Shown here: piece after piece, positions 37,501-48,712 of the stretch
Layout of the letters: the number at the start of each line of letters is the position of its first letter
How positions within the stretch are numbered: the stretch's first letter is position 1
Program-made: the position numbers and the translations under genes
Notes under the pieces: generated by a model
What the model was told of the DNA's origin: nothing
Seen by the model: the letters and a program-made list of their open reading frames with translations, nothing else
Databases searched by the model: none
Assembly (NCBI RefSeq): GCF_000003605.2
Contig: NW_003130355.1
Span: forward strand, 797,886 to 847,046
DNA length: 49,161 nt
Source of the DNA: Saccoglossus kowalevskii
Taxonomy: Eukaryota; Hemichordata; Enteropneusta; Harrimaniidae
Reading direction: 5' to 3'

Positions 37501-40500
37501 ATAGAAGTGTACATACACCAAAAAACTGCATTTCTTATGAACTGGATCATTATATGACTTTATGGCTATTGACCTACCTGTTGTACATAAGCGCATGTGC
37601 TATTGAAGAGCAAATATGAAATCTTAACATTCTTACAAGCACACCAGTACAGACAAGCAGCCGACATTGTATGTCGCTTGCTGTGCTATGTATATATCAA
37701 AGATTTCTAGTGCGAGTGATTTAATTTTAATTTAGTCATCACACAAGTGCATTTAGATTTTGTATAAACAAACAAAGGTATTTACACATGTTGTATATGT
37801 CATCAAACAGGATGTGAAGCAACGCCTATGGTGATTTTAACACCATTGTCGATGCGCAGAACATCATTTGAAAATCGGAGTAAATGCTGACATTTTAAAC
37901 ACCAACTGCATTACTTTGCTGTGATTTTCAGCAATTTGTTGTGATTCCCAAACTACAACACCACAACCAGGGGTTTTTTGTAGAAAAAAATGATGTATCT
38001 ATCGCCATTGAAATATTTTTGAAGTAATTTTAGTGTATTTGGTGTCCTGACACATTGTCAGCTGGTGTTTCACGGAGAAATATATATTTGAGAAAGATTT
38101 CATCTCGTACGGCAGCACGGAAGTGCACGGCTCAAGAAATATATTTATGACTTTTGAAGTTCAATCAGCAATTCAGTAAGAGGGCCCCTGCAGAGAGTAT
38201 CAGGGCACTGTGCCCCTGTTCCTCGGTTTAAAAAAAGACCCTGGCAACAGTTATACATACCTCTGTCAAATTGTTTTCTGATTGTGAGAGGGCACTGTGC
38301 TTATATTACCTGTCCTATTTAAAAAAAAAAAAAAAATATGTATGTGACTGTTATTCAAATAATTGTTTTGTTTTGTTTTTAGACGCCCGGCTCCACTTGC
38401 GTGGTTTCAACCAGTGGTTGCTTCAAAACCATGGGAAGAAGAAAAACCAGCAGAACCAATACCATTAAAAGAAAATAAATCAGAAGAAGAGAACAAAAAA
38501 TCTTTACAGGTGAGATATTGTCATGTTACCATATTATTTTGAATGTCCATCTTGCAAATATTAACACTTTCAATGACAAAGCCAACTTTTTCTCACATCT
38601 CACAAAACAAATCTATATATCAACTTTTAGGCCATATAATATATTTAAAGGGCAGTGGTCATCACACCACCCATGTGCGACATTTGTGTTGATAAACATA
38701 GATTTTCTCATAATCCAATGCGCTCTTCTAATCGAAACCACAAGGCACGGCTTGCACTGATTACCGCTGGTGATTTCTTCAATACCTTACAATCACCTAG
38801 AAAATTACCTAATTAGAGCATAGTAACCTCTCAGTTTGTACTCATTGATTTGTTCAGCAGTCAAAGTTTATATGAGAACCATATCTCATGCATGCATTTT
38901 AATATTTTTAGCATTTTGAGTTTTATTCACTGGGTTTTTAATTCATAGATTTGCCAATGCGTTCTGTTTTAATTCCACATGTTGAAGTAGATTTAATTAA
39001 GCAGATTTCACTTATCATTCAATGCATTTACAAGTACTACTGAAAACTTAGTTATATAAGCGCATATGTCCCCTTAATAATATTTCTTTACCTGACCACT
39101 AGAGGGCGTTTAGACCCAACTGATATTGGGAAATTATGTCCATTTATCGCTAATTCAAAATTGACAAAATAAATTATGAATATGGCATTCAAGAAGTTGA
39201 ACTTGTACTGTCTTGACACGTTTGGATCAATGTCGTCTTGTTTCTAATCACATGACAGGATGCTTTTGAAGAAAGAAAGAATCAGTTTATTTCCAAGTCG
39301 CGGGAACGTGTCAAACATTTACAGCTGGCGGCAGAGGAACGAAAAATAGCTGCACATTATGAAAGAGAGCGATTGAAATTATTTGAAGAAAACAGATTGA
39401 AAAAATACAGTCCTAATGTTCATCCATTAAGTGGTAGGTATCTTTAGAAATAATATTCCTGGCTCGCTTGCATTCACAATATAGAAAGTATCTGTATCTT
39501 GCATTTCAGTAAGTTTAATGAAAACCAATATGGTGGAAACTGATTACTCATGTGTTAAGGAGCTTTCTAGGACATATATGTGACAATATTAATGAAAGTC
39601 TCATACTAATAATGTTGCGAAAATTCTGTAGATAATTGTTTAGTGAGTGAATTAGATCTACTTTTTCTTTTCTGTGGCTTCTTAGTGTGTTTTGAATAGA
39701 CCATTTTCCATTCACTGCGAGAATCACGTGTTATGCGTGAAATCGAACGTAAAAACAGGACAAACAAAGGTCATAGTGTCGTAGTGGCGACAAACATCGC
39801 GTGGGATTCAACAAACGCGAAAGTATTTTGGGGGACATTTCCATGCTTAATAATGTGCTGTCCACAATTGATGATGGGCAATTTCGATTAAGTGAGGGTA
39901 TTCGGAAGCAATATTCCTCTGTCGAAGATCGGCCGGTCGATGTGAGCTACGAATTAAAGAAATTCGAGTTGAAAATCAAATCGTTCGATTTTTACAGCAG
40001 ACGTTCGACGCGCGTCTTTCATGCATCTCGCGAGATCTCGCAATTGTACGGAAAATCACCTATTCAAAAATGTTTATTTCATGAACAAAGTGTTTTTGCT
40101 GAATAATTTGAACACCACAGCAGTTACAAATGTATCTGCCACTGTGTTTCTGTTCACTTATCTGTTTGTTCGAATCATATTTCGTAAATAGTTAATCACA
40201 TTATGTAATGCTTATGTTGACGTCATTTGTCCACGCCTTTGCCTGGGTTTTCCTCAAATTCCACCCTCCCCCAGTGGCTATAGACAAATTACAATATCAT
40301 GAATTACTCTGTATATCGAAAATCATCCTTTAATAACAAAATTTTTTACACATATTTAAGTATTGTTTAATATGTGGTATATTTCATTAATTGCCAAATT
40401 GCTGAACATTTTACGAATTATATGTATTATTAGCCTTCATATGGTAAAACTATTTTTTCTCTTTATTAGCAGAAGCTCAGATTGGCATACTCCTATTTTT

Positions 40501-42519
40501 CAAGTTTCTTGAAATAAAAAATGTCTCATACTTTTGAATCTACTGTACCATGTTTGCATTATAATAGGAAGAACAGCGATCAGGACACATTACTGTCATT
40601 GCAATGAAATCATTTCATAGTTTTAGCAAGGGGACTACAATAGCTCTTCAGATCAAAAACTTCATCATTCCTCTGTTTTCCAATTATAGATAATCTTCAT
40701 CAACCAAAAAGAAGACAGATGTCTAGGAAGGAAATGAAGAAACAGACTGAGAAGTAAGCATTCCATTTTGTTTTCTACGGATCACACAAAGCAAAAATGC
40801 AACTTTTGTAGTGGATTCTAACTCACATAAAAGATGAGAGCATCTTTAAATACTGGCTTAGTGGTAAAAGTGGACAAGAAAACTATTTGTCAGCAGAAAA
40901 CTCAAATGGTTTCTTTTCTGAAGCTGTTTTCTCTCTCAGCTGTGTTTTAGTCACAACAAGATGGTCTTGACAATCAAAACTGAGACTCTTTTCTCATTGC
41001 CATCAAATAAATAAAGAATTGTTACCATGAGTAGTAGTTCGAACGTTTGAAAAGTCACAGACATTTGAGATGCCAACACCTAACTATACTTAATATAAAT
41101 ATTTATTTATTATTAACGCAACTCATGAATTTGGTATATTTTAGATTGTACAGTAAACTTCCTGAAGTTGTTAGGAAAAAGGAGGAACAGAAAAAACAAC
41201 AATCTTACAAGACCAACCGACTCAGAGCTCAAATCTACAAACAGGTACGACCTTTGGTGACATTCCTCTTCAGATAGTTATGATGGGCTAGCTGGTACAA
41301 GTTTTTGCATTAATCTGAGGGCATAGTGTTTGTACATCGCCATCGTCATCATCATCGTTAACTTTTCTTGTGGTCATCAGTCTTTTTCATTCAATCTTTG
41401 CTAAACTTGTATATAATTATTATAGGAATAACTATAAAATCTTTGCTATGTATGTTTTTGGTATTCATGCAATTTTGATACGATTACATATATTTTCATC
41501 ATTAATATCTTAAAGTGTGTTCTTATGCTCCCTTCATTCCGGAAATACTACCCTACTATGACTCTGACTCTGACTCAGGGTTTGATGAGGGTATGTTTAT
41601 TTTTGTGTGTAACACTGGTTGTATGATTCATAATACTTACCCAACAGCTCTGTCTTGTTTCCCTTTCTTTTCATTGTTAATAACTAACGTTACCTAGTCT
41701 GGACGGCCAGTCTATATGGCTTATGGTAATGGTAGAGGGAGACCTAGGAGGTATAGTGAGAGTAGTGGTGGCCAAGGTATTCTATATTATAATCAGCACA
41801 TCTGTCATTTTATATAGCACCCCTTTGTTGTGAATGGTTTCATTCTTTTTGATGTTTTTTTTTAATATTTTTTACCGCATGATCCCTTTGATGCATGTTT
41901 TTGGTTTCTGTGTTCTGTGCATCATCAGGGGATGGGAAAGGAGGGGAGGGAGCGGCGGAGAGGTGTCTCAGGACTTTTGTTGTTGTCAGTTGTGTGTTGT
42001 GTACTGTAACTGTATTTTAGGGTAGATGGTCAATTTTGAAGTAAAGGTATCTCAATGCTATATCCCGCTCTGAAAGATCAGCATTTTGAAATTGCAGCTA
42101 TGAAAAAAAAAAAAATCAAGTTCAAAATCAAATTCTATTTTTGTGGCAGAAAAATACCTATTTACGTCAAGCTAGATGTCAAATACATGTATGTGCTGTA
42201 TGTGTCCACAGAATACTTCTGCATTCAATGTTTATTTTGTATTTTGATTATTTAATTTTGTGAATCACTTTTTTTGCATGCGTTCTAGGTATGTTGTGTA
42301 ATTCAAATCCATCAACAATTTCAAATAAGAGAATTGCAGATGTCATCACTATCACGTTTTCACTCCAACCACTAATATTACGATTGTACTACATTTAGTA
42401 TACATATATACCCCAAAAAATGTTAATATTTAATTCAGTATTTTTTTCTTATTCCGTTTTTACAGAAAGTCCTTAAAGAGTTGAACAATAAGCCATGGAC
42501 AGGGATGCCGGTTCTGTGA
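28574..42519 (+). CDS. ALMS1: ALMS1 (Alstrom syndrome protein) homologue, 5' end not found
   Basis: Large centrosome/basal-body scaffold. Exons: 28574-33404 (4831 nt), 33588-35288, 35799-35958, 36170-37393, 38383-38509, 39259-39433, 40690-40753, 41145-41244, 42466-42519. All are GT-AG and in frame, giving 2811 residues and a TGA at 42517-42519. The N-terminal part resembles vertebrate ALMS1 as I recall it (FSSLEEGPLS; AIAEISSDF...FNVSLAQHP). The C-terminus has the ALMS motif. The middle is low-complexity, Ser/Thr/Pro-rich and acidic, with a D/E run (about 31247-31280), and repeats SLxxRVxxLL, YGxLP and F-I-(D/E)-YP-x-(D/E)-L motifs. The 47-residue tandem array of vertebrates is not evident. 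The first exon opens with an acceptor (TTTTCAG) in phase 0 and no in-frame ATG, so upstream exons are missing. CEP295 and C10orf90 also carry ALMS motifs but fit the rest less well. Confidence 0.88.
38383..42519 (+). CDS. ALMS1: ALMS1 C-terminal exons encoding the ALMS motif
   Basis: Sub-region of the gene above. Five exons (127, 175, 64, 100, 54 nt) encode PAPLAWFQPVVASKPWEEEK, then AFEERKNQFISKSRERVK, LAAEERKIAAHYERERLK, NVHPLSDNLHQPKRRQMS, RKEMKKQTEKLYSKLPEVV, RKKEEQKKQQSYKTNRLRAQ, IYKQ and KVLKELNNKPWTGMPVL. This order (ISxSxERxKxLxxxAEER, HPLSD, SxKEM, LPEVxxKxEE, RLRAQxYK) is the vertebrate ALMS1 C-terminus, a centrosome-targeting helical region. The charged stretch should form a helix or coiled coil. 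Confidence 0.9.
38648..38895. mobile_element. MITE-like element, copy 2 of an inverted pair
   Basis: Aligns, reversed, with 3380-3672, but is shorter (about 240 against 290 bp) and has CpGs replaced by TpG/CpA, for example CATCACACCACCC against CGTCGCGCCGCGC. It starts GGGCAGTGGTC. It lies in an ALMS1 intron. Confidence 0.6.
39710..40110 (+). other. CpG-containing island with an 87-codon open frame inside an ALMS1 intron
   Basis: ATG 39843 to TAA 40106. The peptide is charged and not low-complexity (LNNVLSTIDDGQFRLSEG; SSVEDRPVDVSYELKKFE; RVFHASREISQLYGKSP). The stretch has many CpGs (TCGAAGATCGGCCGGTCGA, CGTTCGACGCGCGTC), unlike the surrounding intron. I see no splice frame linking it to ALMS1 and recognise no family. 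It may be a recent transposon fragment, a nested short gene or a regulatory island. Confidence 0.3.
41516..41590 (+). CDS. candidate ALMS1 cassette exon A (75 nt)
   Basis: Between the last two ALMS1 exons. Acceptor TTAAAG and donor AGG|GTATGT. Length is a multiple of three and the neighbours are phase 0, so inclusion keeps the ALMS1 frame open (25 codons). A second frame is also open and looks more protein-like (CSYAPFIPEILPYYDSDSDS), continuing across exon B. Which frame is used, if any, cannot be told here. Confidence 0.3.
41711..41776 (+). CDS. candidate ALMS1 cassette exon B (66 nt)
   Basis: Acceptor ...GGACGGCCAG with an upstream pyrimidine tract and a branch-like TAACTAAC; donor CCAAG|GTATTC. 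22 codons, open in the ALMS1 frame. The alternative frame, joined from exon A, reads VYMAYGNGRGRPRRYSES, Arg/Gly-rich. In that frame the final exon would give a quick stop after ESP. Confidence 0.35.
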
Positions 42520-42650
42520 ATATCTACACATCTGGGTATATTCTCCATAATCTGCATTTCTCCAGTTTGAGATCTGTATCGCCATATTTTGTGTGACCAA
42601 TCAGGATGCTGTTAATTTTCACCATTGTGCCATTGTGATTGGCTGGTTAT

Positions 42651-42656
42651 AATAAA
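42651..42656 (+). terminator. proximal ALMS1 poly(A) signal
   Basis: AATAAA 132 bases after the ALMS1 stop. The downstream region has GTGTGGAATATG-type GT-rich sequence. Confidence 0.45.
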
Positions 42657-44137
42657 GTGAATAGAAAAGTGTGGAATATGCTATTACAAATGTATACTTC
42701 AGTGGACCCACCAATCAGTGTGAGACACTGTAATTTTGCATTTATAAAGTGTCTTAATTATTGATTTGAGTAAAATCCTAATGACAGTGACATTTGAATT
42801 TCTAGATATATCTGCATATCTGTATTAATTACACATAAATGACTGATATGTGAATCTGTATTTCAACCTACATGTAGTTATGTTCATGTAACATAAGGTT
42901 ATTCCGAGGATACAAAATGTACCTCAAAGTATTCATGAAGACAGTACAGCTGGAGTATCGACCGACAAGCAGCGGAGTGCATACTTTGAGGTATTCTCGT
43001 AATAACCTTATTATTATACATCTTTTCCTTTCAAGGATACATCATAGGAATGCCGAAATCAACAAATTTTAGAACAGAATCAGCAAACTTCTTTGTGTGG
43101 AGTCCGGTCAAACCCTGGTGGCAGCCATGTTTGATTTTATTATTAGAGGACACTTACGCGCGAAATCATTCCATATTTGCAATTCGCATTTCCTTTTATG
43201 GTAGGATAAAAATAACCTGTAAAATACCGCAAAATTATGGCATGCTGTAACTTATGGCATTACGGTGACAGATGTATAATAATAGCATGTGATAACTGAC
43301 ATAATATATCGATTGTCAGCTAGCAAAAAAAAAAGCAGAAGCATATGAAAATTAATATAATTTATCATGTCGCATATTTACTTACTGGATAATTGTGATT
43401 TGTCTGTAGATTTGACTGTATATAAGATAATTGAGCCATGCTTAATATCTGCGTACCTTTGTGTTTCCCCAATTTGTGTTGTTAAATAGTGATAGTGAAA
43501 ATCTTGTGTGTTCTAATTCCATTAATGTTCTGTCTAAAAATCCGATTAATGTCCAGTTTAATCAACACAAATGAGATGTTCAGTTATTTCTGATTTAACA
43601 AGTTTTTGATAGTGAAAATCTTTTAAGGTCACAAAAAGCATTATTTTAAAAGCAATTTTTCTTTTGTATATGCTGTACTGAAAACTACAATGCCAAAATG
43701 CAATGAAAGAAAATGCCAGCTATGTCCATGGTGTATTGGCAACTGCTATGTTCCACAAAGTGCAAACTGGTGAAGTATTCAGAAATACTCTATATATCTA
43801 TATCTCAACAACTATGCATGCTTGACTCGTAGTTTATCTTTGCATTTTACAATTCATCTCGACCATGATCACACGCTTTTGGTGAAAAGTTACAGACATT
43901 TGTGTAGAGGGAGGTATCATTTAATATACTGCTTTAAAGCCATGCTTTTCTTTTCCCATGAAAAAAAATTGGTTGAGAATGTCACCTTTCAAAGAGCAAA
44001 CTGCATAATTTAGTCATATTTCTTCACAAATTTAGATTTTTCTTGTAGGCAATGAGGAGTTATTGCACTTGGTACAAAATTTAACAAAACAAATTAGAAA
44101 AGACACTCAATGATGTACAAAATGTTGTATAGAAAAA

Positions 44138-44339
44138 TACTGTAGAATACTTTATTTTCGCTCGGAATTTATTTTCGCCATTTTTGCTGAAGGGATGATT
44201 CCGTGAAAATAAAATCCAGTGAATATACTTTTTTTCCTATATTTCACATTAAACTCATTAAAAATCAGTGAAAATAAATTCCATACAAAAAGCCTTTTCA
44301 GCAAAATTAATTCCAGCGAAAATAAAGTATTCCACAGTA
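44138..44339. mobile_element. fold-back MITE, TACTGTAAAATAC family, copy 3
   Basis: 202 bp; starts TACTGTAGAATACTTTATTT and ends AAAATAAAGTATTCCACAGTA. Same inner structure as copies 1, 2 and 4. Confidence 0.8.
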
Positions 44340-46625
44340 GTAGTGTTGAAAAGATTGTATTTCAATGTCTATCTAATTCCAGGGAGCATCTCTTTATGGC
44401 ATAAAGTCTTGAACATGTTTTCTTGAGGATTTTTCATTCAAAACAATCAGACAGTATAACACATTGGTACTTTGAGTAGGATCTATATGACACTGTAGAC
44501 AAAATTCTAGTTCAGTTTGATTTTGTAATTTACAGGAAACTCAACAACTGCGAGATTTTACCACTGTCGCATGATTGAGATTCACATCATGCACAGTAGC
44601 AGTCATAATGTGCGTTTTTCGTATATTCGTTTTCTCAGGCGTGTCAAAATTAATGATAGGCTGAGATACAAGAAAATGTGTATAATTAAACTTTCAATAT
44701 TAAACTAAACAATATTCTGAAAATTATCAATAAATAAAATCAATGTCTGCTAAAAGATGATTTACAAAAAGTGGCTTTTAATGAACTTTGTATTCTCAAG
44801 ATGTGAATATCCTATTTTGCCAAAGTGGGCTGCCTTTTTAAATAGTCCATATTTAATAAATTAATGGTCGGCTTAATACTTTGCTTTGTAATGAAATATT
44901 GATTCCAATTGTGATTATGATAAAAAATTTAACATAGTTTAGCACAAATAGGGTATAAAACACAATTGTCATCACCAAGTACTTCTCTATTTAAAATATG
45001 TACGTCTACAACTACTTTGAACCTGCAAGCCCGTGATTGGTTTGCGTTTCAACCACATTCTGCTACAGATTGACAACAATTATTCACCATTTGGTGAAAT
45101 GACACTTGACACGGTGTTGTAAATGATCCTCCATGACTGTATGTCTTGCAAGTGATTTGTGATTACTGCTAAGCACCGATGTTAGAGCATTATTCGGCGT
45201 CATGTCTTTGAGCGATGTGTCGTCAATCTGAGACTAGGGTCACTCTTCTACCAGTCTTCAATTACAATGGAAGTGTTACAAGTGTTTGTATTTCTTGAAA
45301 TTTACTGTTAACCACTCAAATTTATATATTGCCAGATAATTTAGTGGTGTTCTCAAGTTTACTGTTTTAAAAGGCTCCTTGTGAAACTATTTAAATGATG
45401 TTGGTCTTAGTGTTTGATATGGGTTCTGTAATCGATGTGCACAATGTGTCCGAGTTCTAAACACAGTCCTTTATTAAAGTTTAATAATTGCTATGTAATT
45501 TTAACATTTTCTTTCACAAGTCAGTGTTTGTGGAAATTTTCTTGCAAAGTTAAAAAAGTAAATGGTGCATATTACCAGTACAACATTCTTGGTAGTTTGT
45601 GTTGTCATGGTTACAAGTTGTGTATTAATTTATTACAGTTTTTTGTGATAAACATGAGTATTCAGGAGCTTTATGCAACATTCACAACTTTGTGGTGGAA
45701 AAAATTGGTGTAAAGTTGTTTCAACTACAAAGCGTTGTATTCATAGCACTCCTTATTGGCTAAAAACTGATGTTGATATCAGTATCATCGCCCATTCACA
45801 TTGTAGAAACTTGGGTCCCATGACATGCACCTACCAATCGGATGGTAGGAATTGCTGTCAGGTTATAATATCTGCCAATCAGATGTTGGGTTGCAGATTT
45901 CTTTGTTCCTTAACAGTGATGTTTCAAGTCATCAGTTCAAGAAAGTTTTTGAATTTTCTTTCAAATTACAAAAAAAAAACAAAAAACTGAAGAAGCTAAA
46001 TAATTTGTTTCAAAATATTTTTACCAAAGTTTCTGCTTTAATTTGAGATTTTTATGAGAATCACCTCTTTTAAAAATGGAATGTGCCAGAATGGGTATAT
46101 GTTAGCCTGGTAAATTGGTAATCATTGTAATGATGAATTGGCTAGAAGTTTAAGAAAACTGGATGCAAAATTTGTTAGTTTTTTTATAATTAAGCAACAT
46201 TTAGGATATGAAAGTGTATATATATATGGACAATACTGTATTTATGTTTGTAGATTTGTTGAAGTAAATTGCATGTCATTGTATGGTGAATTTGTTTAAC
46301 TCGTCATTTCTCTGAGTAAGTGCTTCCCCTATTTTGCACATGGTACAATCTGCTCTTTCATAGTATTGGGCTGATTCATTATACTGGGGAGGGAGGGAGG
46401 GAAGCATACATCATGATGGTGAATTACACTTATTTTTCTGTCTTTCTTTATTCTACTTTTTGGTTTTTGTAAATTAAAAATGTTTTGTATAATTCTAAGG
46501 ATATGTTATTAAATTATCAGGGACACTGTTATCTTTGAACTTGTATTATTTATCTGATTTAAGCTGGTTTATTTTTGTAACATTTCATTTGATTTGTTGT
46601 CCATAAAGACTATGATTGAGTGTGT

Positions 46626-46631
46626 AATAAA
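46626..46631 (+). terminator. possible distal ALMS1 poly(A) signal
   Basis: AATAAA followed about 30 bases on by a strong GT-rich tract (GTGTGTTTGTTTGTTATTTG). If used, the ALMS1 3' UTR would be about 4.1 kb and include the MITE at 44138. Confidence 0.3.
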
Positions 46632-46762
46632 TTTTGCTACTGTGCTTATAAATTACAGGTGTGTTTGTTTGTTATTTGTGAACAATTACTGGAAACTTGT
46701 TTTTGTTTAATCACAGGCCCCAGAGAATTAAACTAGGAATCTGCAGGAGTTTTTTTTTTGTA

Positions 46763-46976
46763 TACTGTGAAATACTTTATTTTAGCTTGAATTAATTTTC
46801 GCAGAAAAGACTTTTTGAGAGTTTTGTATAGAATTTATTCTCTCTGATTTGTGGCGAGTTGAATGTAAAATATAGGAAAAAAAGGGATTTTCGCTGGATT
46901 TTATTTTCACTGAATCGTTAATTCAGTGAAAAATAGAAAAAAATAATTCCAAGTGAAAATAAAGTATTTTACAGTA
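46763..46976. mobile_element. fold-back MITE, TACTGTAAAATAC family, copy 4
   Basis: 214 bp; starts TACTGTGAAATACTTTATTT and ends AAAATAAAGTATTTTACAGTA. Its inner sequence is closest to copy 1 (TTTTGTATAGAATTTATT, GCGAGTTGAATGTAA). Confidence 0.8.
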
Positions 46977-48109
46977 AGTAATATTTATAATTGGTAGAAC
47001 TTAAGTTTCATAATTAACTTTGTTCTAAACTAGTTATAGATGAAATCATTTTCTCAATTTTTCAATTCAACATTGGCTGTGATATCATACTGCATCCATA
47101 ATCCTTTGCTGGAGAGCCAAGATGGTCAACTGCATATATACTGGTAATAAAGTTGAATATTTAGTGAATAAAAAGTGATACTAAAAAAAAACTATAAATT
47201 GCATTCTCCTACATTTGCGAAGCTCTTTCTTCTGAGATCATTATGTTGTTTGCCAGGAATTTCCTTAAGTATTCTGATGTCCAGTAACCCTGTGACATTT
47301 TAATTTTTTTTCTTGTCTTAGACACATTTACGTTCAAGGTTGTGAATGATGGCCAAACAGCGACTGTCTCCTGTTTCAACAAATAAATGAAAGTGAACTC
47401 CATCTTTACACTTTTTAACATTATCGTCTAAGCTAGATACATCTTACTATCTGATAATAAAAACAGACTGTCCAAGTTGAACATTGTACATCATTGTGGC
47501 CAACTATTGATAAAATACTTTTTTCTCTGATATTGTCGACATTCTGAACCACTATCTTTTTGTCTTAAATGATACTGGTAGCTCAGCCAATGTTCACTCC
47601 TTATTAACACCAACATTTCAACAATACTTAGAGTAAAAGTTGACTGATAAAAAAAATCTGACTAAAGTCACTTGGTTTAGCGAACAACAAAAACAAATAA
47701 ATGCAAGTAGGACTACATAGAATAAAAATAAAAGTATCTGGTAGAGGAAATGTTTTTTGTTTTTCTTTTTAAAAATGTTTTTTTTTTGTGCCAGGTGACA
47801 GTTTCATGCATTGACGGTCACTTTTTTCTCTCCAGAATATTCTTATGTGCAAATTGCAAGTGCAAGTGCTGACTTACAGTGCATTTTTACCATAGAAGCC
47901 ATATTTGTGTTTGAGGGATGGCAAGGGGTATTTTCGTAAGCTGCAATCAATTGTTTTTATTTTCGCAAGTGTAATTTAAATAAATAAAAAATGTAAATTT
48001 GTAGACATGGGCAAGGTGTAAAATGTAATAAGCTATTTTATTCATCCGTAATTTGTACAAGGATATTATTTTTTGTAAGTGTATAAAGCATTTTCCCAAT
48101 TAAATGTCG

Positions 48110-48690
48110 CAATTCATACGCAATTTCCAATGAGATGTTTAGTACAGCAGAAAGGAATGCATGGTTCCAGATGAAATGAGATTAAAGAAATCCTAGTAAT
48201 GAAAAACATAGTTAAACTATTGAACACCTTGTGCATAATTTCTAGTGAAAGATGAAAGAAAGTGGGCGATAAATTGACTGTAAAAAGTGAACTTGTAACT
48301 GACATGTAATCTCTGTAATGTGAACCACATTCGATTTGCGAAACAAAGTCACATACACAAAGGTCCCACAATGTTCAATATGTGCCCCAAGTTTGAACAA
48401 AAATCCATGCACATATGAGTGCCATTTTGGTTCAGAATAGCACAAATACTTGATTTTGATAAACTGAAATGGTCGCTACTTGATCATTATGATTTGGACA
48501 TTGAAATGAATGTATTGAAGCGTATATGTGTGACAATGATTTATGATGCACGGTGATATTTGAAAATGATTTATCCAGACATGTCGGAGAAAGGTACAGA
48601 TGCACAGAGGAGAATAAACAGGTCCTTGTGTTTGGATTAACTCGGAACGGAAACGACTAGCAATGGTGTTATACAAGAACAATGCGGTCA
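48110..48690. mobile_element. strongly diverged hairpin-family element
   Basis: Phrases TGTTCAATATGTGCCCCAAG, TTTGAACAAAAATCCAT, ACTTGATTTTGAT and ATCCAGACATGTCGGAGAAA match the units and tail of copies B and C in the SUPV3L1 introns. The hairpin survives only as a weak trace (CTCGGAACGG). It shows the family is also outside SUPV3L1. Confidence 0.45.
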
Positions 48691-48712
48691 TCGGCCATCA
48701 TTTATAAAATCA

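Larger units (their letters stand above)
42660..47200. other. ALMS1 3' UTR or intergenic DNA
   Basis: No coding exon identified. T-rich on the plus strand, with two fold-back MITE copies (44138, 46763). Short open frames (up to 105 codons) lack splice context and compositional support. Confidence 0.5.

Noticed and set aside
42055..42255. 66-codon frame in the last ALMS1 intron
   Set aside because: Poly-Lys and Phe-rich from A- and T-runs; no splice sites of matching phase.
47209..47370. Minus-strand frame after an acceptor (TTGAAACAG) ending in TAG
   Set aside because: No upstream exon, AT-rich composition, and a competing frame of similar quality; too weak to call a terminal exon.
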